A stretch of DNA of 6,769 bases from Bacillota bacterium (GTDB lineage: Bacteria > Bacillota > Dethiobacteria > DTU022 > JAAZDR01). A model generated the notes under the pieces. The model did not search any database. It saw only the letters and a list, made by a program, of their open reading frames with translations, and had not been told where the DNA came from. How positions within the stretch are numbered: position 1 is the first letter of the stretch; each line of letters opens with the position of its first letter. The stretch covers positions 1 to 6,769 of the forward strand of contig JAAZDR010000075.1 of assembly GCA_012512705.1 (NCBI GenBank). Direction: 5' to 3'. The position numbers were made by a program, and so were the translations under genes. Shown in pieces: positions 1-5,617 of this stretch.

Positions 1-40
1 TGTTACCGCAACAATTCTGATTAAATCACTAGGTTTTTAT

Positions 41-69
41 AAAATAGCAGATCATTAGTTATTTGTCAA
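41..69 (-). promoter_or_regulatory. Candidate sigma-A promoter reading off the left edge
   Basis: On the minus strand a perfect -35 TTGACA (69-64) is followed after 17 bases by TATTTT (46-41), a four-of-six match to TATAAT. It lies just past the acpS stop codon and points out of the window, so the next gene to the left probably has its own promoter. Nothing else is visible in 1-78: no ORF and no terminator hairpin. The promoter is inferred from sequence only. Confidence 0.45.
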
Positions 70-78
70 GACTAAATT

Positions 79-459
79 TCAAAATACTCCATAAGCAACT
101 GCTTGGGCAACGGCATAATTCCGGCCATGCGACCATGATACTTTAAGACCATCAATCCCGAAGCGAATTGCGAATTCCTTCGCAGTACCATAAAGATTAA
201 CCGAAGGAGCTGTGTTTTCCTCGCGTAGCAACTCGATATCCTGCCAGCTGACAGCGCCGATTCCGGAACCGAGAGCTTTAACAACTGCTTCCTTAGCTGC
301 AAACCGCGCGGCTAGAGCAGGAATCAAATTCTGGCGCCGGAAAAGCTCCTCTCTTTCTTTACTAGTAAATATGCGTGCCAAAAACTTTTGTGGAAACCTT
401 CGGTAGACCCGCTCAATACGAGCCAGCTCTACAAGATCTATCCCTATACCTTTAATCAT
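79..459 (-). CDS. acpS: Holo-[acyl-carrier-protein] synthase (AcpS)
   Basis: A 126-residue protein, the usual size for AcpS. The enzyme moves 4'-phosphopantetheine from coenzyme A onto a serine of acyl carrier protein, activating it for cytosolic fatty acid synthesis. The family signatures are all visible: GIGIDLVEL at residues 4-12 with the Mg-binding Asp8; FTSKERE at 31-37; RFAAKEAVVKALGSG at 52-66 with the second metal ligand Glu57; and the C-terminal SWSHGRNYAVA at 108-118. The start is the ATG at 459, because AGGAGGT sits five bases upstream and the protein then begins MIKGIGID as in relatives. It is divergent from the flavoprotein gene at 624. A weak promoter candidate lies at 493-521. 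No residue expected to be essential is missing. The family assignment is very secure. Confidence 0.96.
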   Translation of the reverse strand: MIKGIGIDLVELARIERVYRRFPQKFLARIFTSKEREELFRRQNLIPALAARFAAKEAVVKALGSGIGAVSWQDIELLREENTAPSVNLYGTAKEFAIRFGIDGLKVSWSHGRNYAVAQAVAYGVF

Positions 460-465
460 CAGCCA

Positions 466-472
466 ACCTCCT
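466..472 (-). promoter_or_regulatory. Ribosome binding site deciding the acpS start
   Basis: AGGAGGT on the minus strand, with five bases between it and the ATG at 459-457. It fixes the acpS start there and not at the in-frame ATG 33 codons upstream (558), which has no such site. Confidence 0.85.
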
Positions 473-492
473 GCATTAACAGAATTAATTTT

Positions 493-521
493 AAGATATC
501 TTACGCTGAGGAATTTTGCAA
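493..521 (-). promoter_or_regulatory. Weak promoter candidate for acpS
   Basis: Minus-strand TTGCAA (521-516) and TATCTT (498-493) are separated by 17 bases, each matching four of six consensus positions. The predicted start of transcription would leave a leader of roughly 27 bases containing the acpS ribosome binding site. The -10 overlaps a perfect 12-base palindrome at 492-503. The match is weak and other placements are possible. Confidence 0.3.
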
Positions 522-534
522 GGTTGTGTCTAAA

Positions 535-563
535 TTGACAATTATCGTTATTCCTCATAAAAT
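535..563 (+). promoter_or_regulatory. Sigma-A type promoter for the iron-sulfur flavoprotein gene
   Basis: A perfect TTGACA (535-540), a 17-base spacer and TAAAAT (558-563, five of six) make this the best promoter match in the window. Transcription would start near 570, giving a leader of about 54 bases before the TTG start at 624. I see no hairpin or riboswitch in that leader. Confidence 0.7.
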
Positions 564-610
564 CAGACTGAATCCAACTAATTTTTTAATGAAACATTTA
601 ATATAGAAAT

Positions 611-616
611 GGGGTG
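611..616 (+). promoter_or_regulatory. Ribosome binding site selecting the TTG start at 624
   Basis: GGGGTG seven bases before the TTG at 624. The ATG at 609 overlaps this site and has only an A/T-rich stretch upstream, so TTG is the better start. gatB uses the same arrangement: GGGGGTG, seven bases, then TTG. Confidence 0.7.
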
Positions 617-623
617 TGTATTA

Positions 624-1247
624 TTGAAAGCGCTAGCGATCAATGGAAGCCACCGTAAAGGGAAAAACACCGCTACACTACTACGTGTAACCCTGGAGGA
701 GCTGCAAAAGAACGGAGTGGAAACAGAACTAATCGAGCTTGCTGATTATTTTATAAAGCCCTGCAGCGCTTGTAACAGATGCTTGCGCCATGCACAATGC
801 AGCATAAAAGACGATCAGATGGCGCAGATAGTAGAAAAACTTTTAGAGTGCGATGCGCTGATCCTCGGTTCTCCTGTCTACTGGGCTAATGTTACTGGCT
901 TAATGAAAAATTTTATGGATCGCACCCGTTGGCTGCATATGACGAAAAACAGTCTTGCTGGCAAAGTCGGCGCTGCACTCACTTATGCTGGACTACGTAA
1001 CGGGGGTCAGGAGCTATGCCTGCTGATAATGGAAAACTTTCTCAAAACACACGGATTGCACGTAGTCGATGACCGCGATCCCGAGCGGCCATTGATCAGC
1101 GCCGGCTCCATGGGTACGCTTTTTGCCGGTTATAAAAATGGCACTATTCGCTGGAATAAAGGGGCAGAGGAAGACTCGCTCGTTCTTGAGTCCTGTCGTC
1201 AGACGGGCAGAAATATGTACTCATTGATGAAAAAACTCTTTAGCTAA
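624..1247 (+). CDS. Iron-sulfur flavoprotein / NADPH-dependent FMN reductase family protein
   Basis: A 207-residue flavodoxin-fold protein that probably binds FMN and a [4Fe-4S] cluster and passes electrons in the cytosol of an anaerobe; its partners are unknown. From the TTG start it reads MKALAINGSHRKGKNT, the FMN-phosphate loop typical of the family. A compact cluster motif CX2CX2CX5C follows (Cys47, 50, 53, 59), matching the iron-sulfur flavoprotein (Isf) group. GSPVYWANVTGLMKNFMDR (82-100) and YAGLRNGGQE (121-130) are the usual flavin-side segments. An alternative start at ATG 609 would add five residues (MGCVL) not expected in the family. The gene stands alone, divergent from acpS and convergent with gatB, with its own promoter at 535-563. 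The family is clear; the physiological substrate cannot be read from sequence. Confidence 0.9.
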   Translation: MKALAINGSHRKGKNTATLLRVTLEELQKNGVETELIELADYFIKPCSACNRCLRHAQCSIKDDQMAQIVEKLLECDALILGSPVYWANVTGLMKNFMDRTRWLHMTKNSLAGKVGAALTYAGLRNGGQELCLLIMENFLKTHGLHVVDDRDPERPLISAGSMGTLFAGYKNGTIRWNKGAEEDSLVLESCRQTGRNMYSLMKKLFS

Positions 1248-1265
1248 AATAGAGAGTGTAATAAG

Positions 1266-1299
1266 AGCGAGGAGCGTAATAGTTTGTCCGCTCCTCGCT
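1266..1299. terminator. Convergent intergenic hairpin, probable bidirectional terminator
   Basis: A perfect 11-base-pair GC-rich stem (AGCGAGGAGCG at 1266-1276 with CGCTCCTCGCT at 1289-1299) around a 12-base loop. It lies 18 bases after the flavoprotein stop and 20 bases after the gatB stop, where a shared terminator is expected. Neither strand shows a clear run of U after the stem, so it is not a textbook intrinsic terminator. It may act with Rho, as a weak terminator, or as a 3'-end stabiliser. Confidence 0.6.
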
Positions 1300-1319
1300 G
1301 AGAGTAAAAAATCAGTTGA

Positions 1320-2768
1320 TTATTTGTTTAACTCTTCTTCTAAGACTTTGTTCACAAGCTGTGGGTTTGCTTTGCCCTTAGTTTTTCTCATTATCTGACC
1401 GACGAGAAAACCGATTGCTTTCTTTTTACCGCTACGGTAATCCTCGACTGATCGGGGATTAGCAGCGATAACTTCAATCGCTAGTTTACGCAAAGTATCT
1501 TCGTCTGAAATTTGGGCCAAACCCTTCCTTTGCACGATAGATTCAGCCTTTTCCCCGGTAGTAGACATCTCTTCCAAAACTTCTTTAGCTATCTTGCCGC
1601 TAATCTCCCCCTTTTCAATAAGACGCAAAAGTTCTGCCAAATTTTCAGGAGTGATCTTACACTCTGTGATTTCAATCTCCGCTGCCTTGAGCAAGCGCAA
1701 AATTTCACCCATTACCCAATTGCTTACTACTTTCGGAGCAGGGGAAAAGCGCAGGGTTGCGTCATAATAATCAGCAAGCTCACGAGAGCTAGTAAGGACC
1801 TCTGCATCGTAGGCGGGCAGACCATACTCATCCATAAGGCGACGACGCCTTGCCAGCGGCAGTTCTGGAAGCGAGTCCTTTAGCTTTTCAATCCAATCAG
1901 TGCTCAGTTCGTAAGGCAAAAAATTTGCATCCGGGAAACAGCGGTAGTCAGCGGAAGCAAACTTGCTACGCATCCCTTTTGTTACCCCTTTATCTTCATC
2001 CCAGTGTCTTGTTTCCGGTAAAACTTCGCCGCCCTCACGGAGTATTTTGCTCTGTCTTTTTACTTCATACTCAATTCCGTTAAACACAGAGCGAAAAGAA
2101 TTCATGTTTTTAAGCTCCGTCTTATTGCCAAACTTGTTGCTGCCCAGGGGACGCAGACTAACATTCGCATCTGCCCGCATTGATCCCTCTTCCAGCTTAC
2201 AATCCGAGATTGCGATATAGCGTAAAATATTACGCAGTTCCTGCAAAAACAGCCTCGCTTCTTCTGCAGAGCGGATATCAGGCTCAGTTACAATTTCTAT
2301 TAGCGGGACACCGGCACGGTTAAAATCTACAAGGCTGAAAGGTGAAGTGATGATATCATCTCCTGTGTGCAGAAGTTTCCCTGCATCCTCCTCTAGGTGC
2401 AGTTGTTTGATGCCAATTCTCTTCGTACTACCGCCGACCTCTATCTCCACATAGCCATTGGTTCCCATAGGGTTAAAAAATTGTGAACGCTGATAACCTT
2501 TAGGGAGGTCAGCATAAAAATAGTTCTTGCGGTCAAAATCAATGACATCTGTTATATCGCAGTTAAGCGCCAACGCCGCTTTAATAGCATACTCCAGTGC
2601 CTTCCGGTTCAATACAGGGATAATCTCCCCTGGCAACCCTAAACAGATCGGACAAACCTGTGTATTGGGCTCCGCCCCAAAAGCAGTACTACAACTGCAA
2701 AAAAGCTTTGTCTTCGTTAGCAGTTCCACATGCACTTCTAGGCCAATAATTGTTTCAAATTCGGACAA
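1320..2768 (-). CDS. gatB: Asp-tRNA(Asn)/Glu-tRNA(Gln) amidotransferase subunit B
   Basis: A 482-residue GatB of full family length. GatB phosphorylates the side chain of Asp or Glu mischarged on tRNA-Asn or tRNA-Gln, then transfers ammonia to it. Visible parts: GLEVHVEL (residues 9-16) with Glu11 and His13; a Zn-type cysteine set CxC...CxxC (Cys24, 26, 39, 42); FDRKNYFYADLPKGYQ (78-93); HLEEDAGK (124-131); the GatB signature DFNRAGVPLIEIVTEPD (148-164); EEGSMRADANVS (193-204); TELKNMNSF (217-225); and the C-terminal YqeY-like tRNA-binding tail ending GKANPQLVNKVL. The usually near-invariant DYRYFPEPD reads DYRCFPDAN here (274-282). The start is TTG, seven bases after GGGGGTG, and lies 16 bases after the gatA stop. 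The kinase core looks intact although the partner GatA appears catalytically dead. Confidence 0.95.
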   Translation of the reverse strand: MSEFETIIGLEVHVELLTKTKLFCSCSTAFGAEPNTQVCPICLGLPGEIIPVLNRKALEYAIKAALALNCDITDVIDFDRKNYFYADLPKGYQRSQFFNPMGTNGYVEIEVGGSTKRIGIKQLHLEEDAGKLLHTGDDIITSPFSLVDFNRAGVPLIEIVTEPDIRSAEEARLFLQELRNILRYIAISDCKLEEGSMRADANVSLRPLGSNKFGNKTELKNMNSFRSVFNGIEYEVKRQSKILREGGEVLPETRHWDEDKGVTKGMRSKFASADYRCFPDANFLPYELSTDWIEKLKDSLPELPLARRRRLMDEYGLPAYDAEVLTSSRELADYYDATLRFSPAPKVVSNWVMGEILRLLKAAEIEITECKITPENLAELLRLIEKGEISGKIAKEVLEEMSTTGEKAESIVQRKGLAQISDEDTLRKLAIEVIAANPRSVEDYRSGKKKAIGFLVGQIMRKTKGKANPQLVNKVLEEELNK

Positions 2769-2775
2769 GGACTAA

Positions 2776-2782
2776 CACCCCC
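2776..2782 (-). promoter_or_regulatory. Ribosome binding site for the TTG start of gatB
   Basis: GGGGGTG on the minus strand, two bases after the gatA stop codon and seven bases before the gatB TTG (2768-2766). It supports TTG as the true start and suggests translational coupling with gatA. Confidence 0.65.
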
Positions 2783-2784
2783 GC

Positions 2785-4098
2785 TTATAAATATTCTTTT
2801 TCCAACCGTAATGCTGCTTGCAAGAGCCCGGTCTCATCGCTGCCAATGAAATGCAGGCCCGGCATGTGTACCTCCGAATGAGCAATAGGAATAGTTAAAG
2901 CAGGAAGGCCGGCAAGATTTGCCGCGGCTGTATAATAGCTGGCCGGGTTCAAAAGGGAATCATGATACGCATCATGCGTTTTTGCGTTAGTAAAAGGCAC
3001 TGTTGGTGTAAAAATAAAATCGTACTTTTTTAAACGGGTTTTAAGTTCTTCCTTAATTAAAGTGCGCATTTTTTGCGCCTGCAGATAACAGCGGTTGAAA
3101 TATTTTTTGCTAGAAACTAAGGCCCCAAAAACGAGGAACCTTTTAAGTCTGTTACTCATACCTTTGCTACGGCTGTTTATAAACATCTCCTGGAGATGTT
3201 TGGCCCCATCTCTATATCCAAAACGAACTCCATCGTAGTTGGCGAGATCAGAAAAAGCCTCCACAGCGCTTATAAATTGAGCAACCAAAAAAGAATGGTA
3301 AAAGTACGAAAACGGAACTAATTCTATTCTAAAACCGTATTCATCAAGCAACTTCAGTTGTGTTCCAAAAATCTTTTTTGTCGGCTCATCTATGCCCCTT
3401 GCCTCTGACCAATCAGCAGGCACAGCAATCTTAAATTCAGCAGGCCCTTCCTCAAGCAAAGAAGGATAATCGGGGACTTCACCTATTAAAGATGTTGGAT
3501 CAGCTGGAAGGTGACCAGCGATATATTTTAAAATCACGGCTAGTTCAGTAACCTTTTTCGCCATTATCCCAAGAACCTCAAGGGAGGCGGCATAGCCAAC
3601 CACTCCCTTCCTTGGAATCCGCCCGTATGTAGGTTTGATGGCAGCAATACCATGAATAGAGGCTGCTTGCCTTAGCTCGCCGACAGTATCAACAGAAAGG
3701 GCAAAGTTTACCGCCCCCGCAGAAACTGCTTTGGCAGCACCGCTTTTAACGGAAGATACCCCAAAACCAAATTCATCTACAGTTGTCTTCCCGGCCAAAA
3801 GGGCACCGTTATCCTTCAAGCGGGAAACAGCTTCTGCATCAAAAAGCGGTTGATAAGAGGCGAGCATCTTTGAACCACACGTAGTCCTTATCCCTGCCGT
3901 GGAAATATTATCTGCCAGAACAAATGACAATCCAGCTAGAGGAAGTTCTTCTCCCTGCTCAAGTTTCTCTTCAAAAAGTTTCATATCCTCAGCAATGAGA
4001 TCAGCATCAAAGGAGACAAATACTCCAGATTCTTTATCTATGTTTCTACAGCGCTCTACTACAACCTTGCCGAGCTCCTCTAAATGTTCGTAGGCCAT
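2785..4098 (-). CDS. gatA: GatA-like amidotransferase subunit A lacking the amidase triad (pseudoenzyme)
   Basis: A 437-residue member of the GatA amidase family; typical GatA is about 485. Normal GatA hydrolyses glutamine and channels ammonia to GatB using a Lys, cis-Ser, Ser triad. Here IKDNI reads LADNI, so Lys is Ala62. About 20 residues spanning the GGSSGGS loop are missing (VSSVKSGAAKAVSAG, 114-128). GSDTGGSIRQPA reads SVDTVGELRQAA, so the nucleophile is Glu141. The Asp of MYxxDxxT before NLAGLP is Ser387. Other family blocks remain: TTCGSKML (72-79), GKTTVDEF (103-110), IKPTYGR (154-160), YDGVRFGYR (288-296), KMRTLIKEEL (343-352), NLAGLPAL (394-401). There is no stop or frameshift. The ATG at 4098 is favoured; the GTG at 4113 lies inside the AGAGGTGG ribosome binding site. 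It sits between normal gatC and gatB genes. It may be a structural GatB partner without glutaminase activity; another activity cannot be excluded. Confidence 0.9.
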   Translation of the reverse strand: MAYEHLEELGKVVVERCRNIDKESGVFVSFDADLIAEDMKLFEEKLEQGEELPLAGLSFVLADNISTAGIRTTCGSKMLASYQPLFDAEAVSRLKDNGALLAGKTTVDEFGFGVSSVKSGAAKAVSAGAVNFALSVDTVGELRQAASIHGIAAIKPTYGRIPRKGVVGYAASLEVLGIMAKKVTELAVILKYIAGHLPADPTSLIGEVPDYPSLLEEGPAEFKIAVPADWSEARGIDEPTKKIFGTQLKLLDEYGFRIELVPFSYFYHSFLVAQFISAVEAFSDLANYDGVRFGYRDGAKHLQEMFINSRSKGMSNRLKRFLVFGALVSSKKYFNRCYLQAQKMRTLIKEELKTRLKKYDFIFTPTVPFTNAKTHDAYHDSLLNPASYYTAAANLAGLPALTIPIAHSEVHMPGLHFIGSDETGLLQAALRLEKEYL

Positions 4099-4109
4099 TT
4101 TTATCAACA

Positions 4110-4117
4110 CCACCTCT
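4110..4117 (-). promoter_or_regulatory. Ribosome binding site deciding the gatA start
   Basis: AGAGGTGG on the minus strand, between the gatC stop and the ATG at 4098. A GTG at 4113 is in frame but forms part of this site, and a TTG at 4107 is only a few bases from it. The ATG, about nine to eleven bases away, is the most workable start. Confidence 0.6.
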
Positions 4118-4131
4118 AATTATTATTAACT

Positions 4132-4422
4132 TTACTCTTCCACAATTTTTGGCACACGGAAATAAAACTGATCAGACTCAGGAGCATTGGCGAGCGCCTC
4201 ATCATTTTTCAAGGATATCCCTTCAATATCTTCGCGCAGAAAATTTTTCTGTTCTGACCCGTAAAAAGTAGGCTTGACTTCCTGCAGATCTAAATTTATT
4301 AAAGATTTTGCTTGTTGAATTATTTTATTCACATCTGTTAGCAACCTCTCTTCCTCTTCTACTGTAAGCTTCAGCCGTGCATCCACGGATGCACGTCGCA
4401 ACTCTTCTTTTGATATAGTCAT
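4132..4422 (-). CDS. gatC: Asp-tRNA(Asn)/Glu-tRNA(Gln) amidotransferase subunit C
   Basis: A 96-residue GatC of normal length. GatC is a small belt-like subunit that wraps around the GatA-GatB interface and stabilises the complex. Recognisable segments are ARLKLTVEEEERLLTDVNKI (residues 15-34), the LDLQEVKPT turn (44-52), NFLREDIEG (60-68) and the C-terminal block LKNDEALANAPESDQFYFRV (71-90) followed by PK, typical of the family. It shows none of the decay seen in gatA. It begins at an ATG nine bases after AAGGAG and lies six bases after the acetyltransferase gene. gatA follows after about 33 bases. Confidence 0.95.
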   Translation of the reverse strand: MTISKEELRRASVDARLKLTVEEEERLLTDVNKIIQQAKSLINLDLQEVKPTFYGSEQKNFLREDIEGISLKNDEALANAPESDQFYFRVPKIVEE

Positions 4423-4428
4423 TTTCTC

Positions 4429-4983
4429 TCACTCCTTATCGTTTATGACGAAAAAGCCTCTGTTTAAATTCTTTGCCAGGGGCATTCCCGCGGTTATCTT
4501 TTTAGAGCGACGCTCTAAGATGGTTAGATCCCGCCACTCCCCATTTTTCATACGGCCAATTTTTTCCCGCACACCTACCACACGAAAACCGCACCGCTTA
4601 TGCAGTTCCATACTCGCTTTATTTTCAGCAAAAATTTCTGCCTGCAGCGTCCAGTAACCTTCATTCTCCGAGCAGGCTATTATTTTTGTTAATAGGGCTT
4701 TTCCGAACCCCTGCCCCCGGTATTCTGCACCTACATAGATGCTCACCTCCGCCACACCGGAAAAAACAGCTCTTGAGGAAACCGGACTTAAGGCTGCCCA
4801 GCCAAGAATTTCACCATCCCTGCAAGCTACAAGCCGACAGGAGCGGATATGAGCAGCATCCCATTCCTGCCAGGAGGGAACCTCGCTCTCAAACGTTGAA
4901 ATCCCAGTTTCGATCCCCTGTCTATAAATCTCTTTAACCTGCTGCCAATCTTCAAAACGCATTTCTCTAATTATATAGCCCAC
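4429..4983 (-). CDS. GNAT N-acetyltransferase, phosphinothricin/methionine-sulfone acetyltransferase type
   Basis: A 184-residue GNAT enzyme that would transfer acetyl from acetyl-CoA to an amine. It resembles the PAT/MnaT/ArsN1 group, whose members acetylate the alpha-amino group of glutamate or glutamine analogues (phosphinothricin, methionine sulfoximine or sulfone, arsinothricin). Support: IREMRFEDWQQVKEIYRQGI (5-24), ISTFESE (28-34), the GWAALSP block (61-67), VAEVSIYV (77-84), the acetyl-CoA loop RGQGFGK (89-95) and LHKRCGFRVVGVRE (127-140). A basic tail of about 25 residues (160-184) extends past the usual domain end. The start is GTG after a purine-rich GGAGG stretch; starting there keeps the first beta strand of the fold. 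Only six bases separate it from gatC, and its last two codons form the gatC ribosome binding site, so they are co-translated. The real substrate is unknown. Confidence 0.85.
   Translation of the reverse strand: MGYIIREMRFEDWQQVKEIYRQGIETGISTFESEVPSWQEWDAAHIRSCRLVACRDGEILGWAALSPVSSRAVFSGVAEVSIYVGAEYRGQGFGKALLTKIIACSENEGYWTLQAEIFAENKASMELHKRCGFRVVGVREKIGRMKNGEWRDLTILERRSKKITAGMPLAKNLNRGFFVINDKE
4432..4437 (-). promoter_or_regulatory. gatC ribosome binding site inside the acetyltransferase gene
   Basis: AAGGAG is exactly the last two sense codons (Lys-Glu) of the acetyltransferase gene, directly before its TGA (4431-4429) and nine bases before the gatC ATG. This overlap suggests translational coupling. 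Confidence 0.75.
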
Positions 4984-5024
4984 TCTTCCTCTTCTCCTCC
5001 GCTAGCAAAAGCAAACTTTTAACA

Positions 5025-5591
5025 TTAATCTTTTTTCCCGATCGAAAACGCTTTGCCAAGATACCTGCCGATCCCGTAGTAACGCTTAAGTACCGGATCA
5101 TAAGTTACCGGCCTTACTTTCTCTATCTCAGGCAGTCCGTTATCACCTGTTACTTCCCGATCACATTTTATATCAACAACTTCACCGATGAATTGTGTAT
5201 GAACACCTAGCTCCACTGTTTTTATGAGCTTGCATTCAATAATAAGCGGAAACTCTTTAATATAAGGCGCATCAACGAGATCGCTTTTAATAGGAGTTAA
5301 ACCGGTTTCCGCAAATTTATCTGTATTTTTCCCGGAATAGATACCAAAGTAATCTGCCTCTTTCAGATTGTCCTCATTCGGGATGCTGACAGTAAAGGCT
5401 TTTTTCAGACAGATATTTTTATAGGTCTGCCTCGCCTCCCGAACAGAAACAGTAATACAAACCGGATCAGAGCTGCAGATGCCGCCCCATGCCGCCACCA
5501 TTGCGTTAGCTTTCCCCTTTTCATCATATGAGCCGATAACAAATACTGGAGTCGGATAAGCAAATGCCTTTGCTCCTAAAGAAATCTTCAT
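5025..5591 (-). CDS. Flavin reductase family protein (flavoredoxin-like)
   Basis: A 188-residue protein with an FMN-binding split-barrel fold, like flavoredoxins and flavin reductases of anaerobes. It probably binds FMN and shuttles electrons in the cytosol, or reduces flavin using NAD(P)H. Support: FAYPTPVFVIGSYDEKGKAN (residues 10-29), AMVAAWGGICSSDP (30-43) as the flavin-phosphate region, TVSVREARQTYKNI (47-60), FTVSIP (66-71), ADYFGIYSGKNTDKF (79-93) and HTQFIGEVVDI (131-141), in the family order. The length is normal and nothing key looks missing. It starts at an ATG about ten bases after AAGGAGG. It lies 26 bases after the membrane protein gene and 41 before the acetyltransferase gene, with no terminator visible in either gap. 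The redox partner cannot be inferred from the neighbours. Confidence 0.9.
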   Translation of the reverse strand: MKISLGAKAFAYPTPVFVIGSYDEKGKANAMVAAWGGICSSDPVCITVSVREARQTYKNICLKKAFTVSIPNEDNLKEADYFGIYSGKNTDKFAETGLTPIKSDLVDAPYIKEFPLIIECKLIKTVELGVHTQFIGEVVDIKCDREVTGDNGLPEIEKVRPVTYDPVLKRYYGIGRYLGKAFSIGKKD

Positions 5592-5617
5592 TTCCCTTCA
5601 TCCTCCTTAAAAATTTT

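Noticed and set aside
460..558. In-frame ATG at 558 that would extend AcpS by 33 residues at its N-terminus
   Set aside because: The added residues have no family counterpart, there is no ribosome binding site before it, and a strong AGGAGGT precedes the ATG at 459.
609..623. ATG at 609 as the start of the iron-sulfur flavoprotein
   Set aside because: It overlaps the ribosome binding site of the TTG at 624 and has none of its own; starting at TTG gives the usual MKALAINGS N-terminus.
1512..2220. Plus-strand reading frames opposite gatB (for example 1512-1883 and 1963-2220)
   Set aside because: They are antisense to a strongly conserved gene, overlap one another, have no convincing ribosome binding sites and give no recognisable protein.
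2785..4098. gatA as a decaying pseudogene
   Set aside because: There is no stop or frameshift over 437 codons, conserved blocks persist along its length, the ribosome binding site is intact and it lies inside an operon. A maintained non-catalytic protein fits better, though comparison with relatives is needed.
4099..4113. GTG at 4113 as the gatA start
   Set aside because: The codon is part of the AGAGGTGG ribosome binding site; the ATG at 4098 has workable spacing.
4984..5024. Possible terminator between the flavin reductase and acetyltransferase genes (AAAAG, four bases, CTTTT)
   Set aside because: A five-pair A/T-rich stem with no U run is too weak to split the operon.
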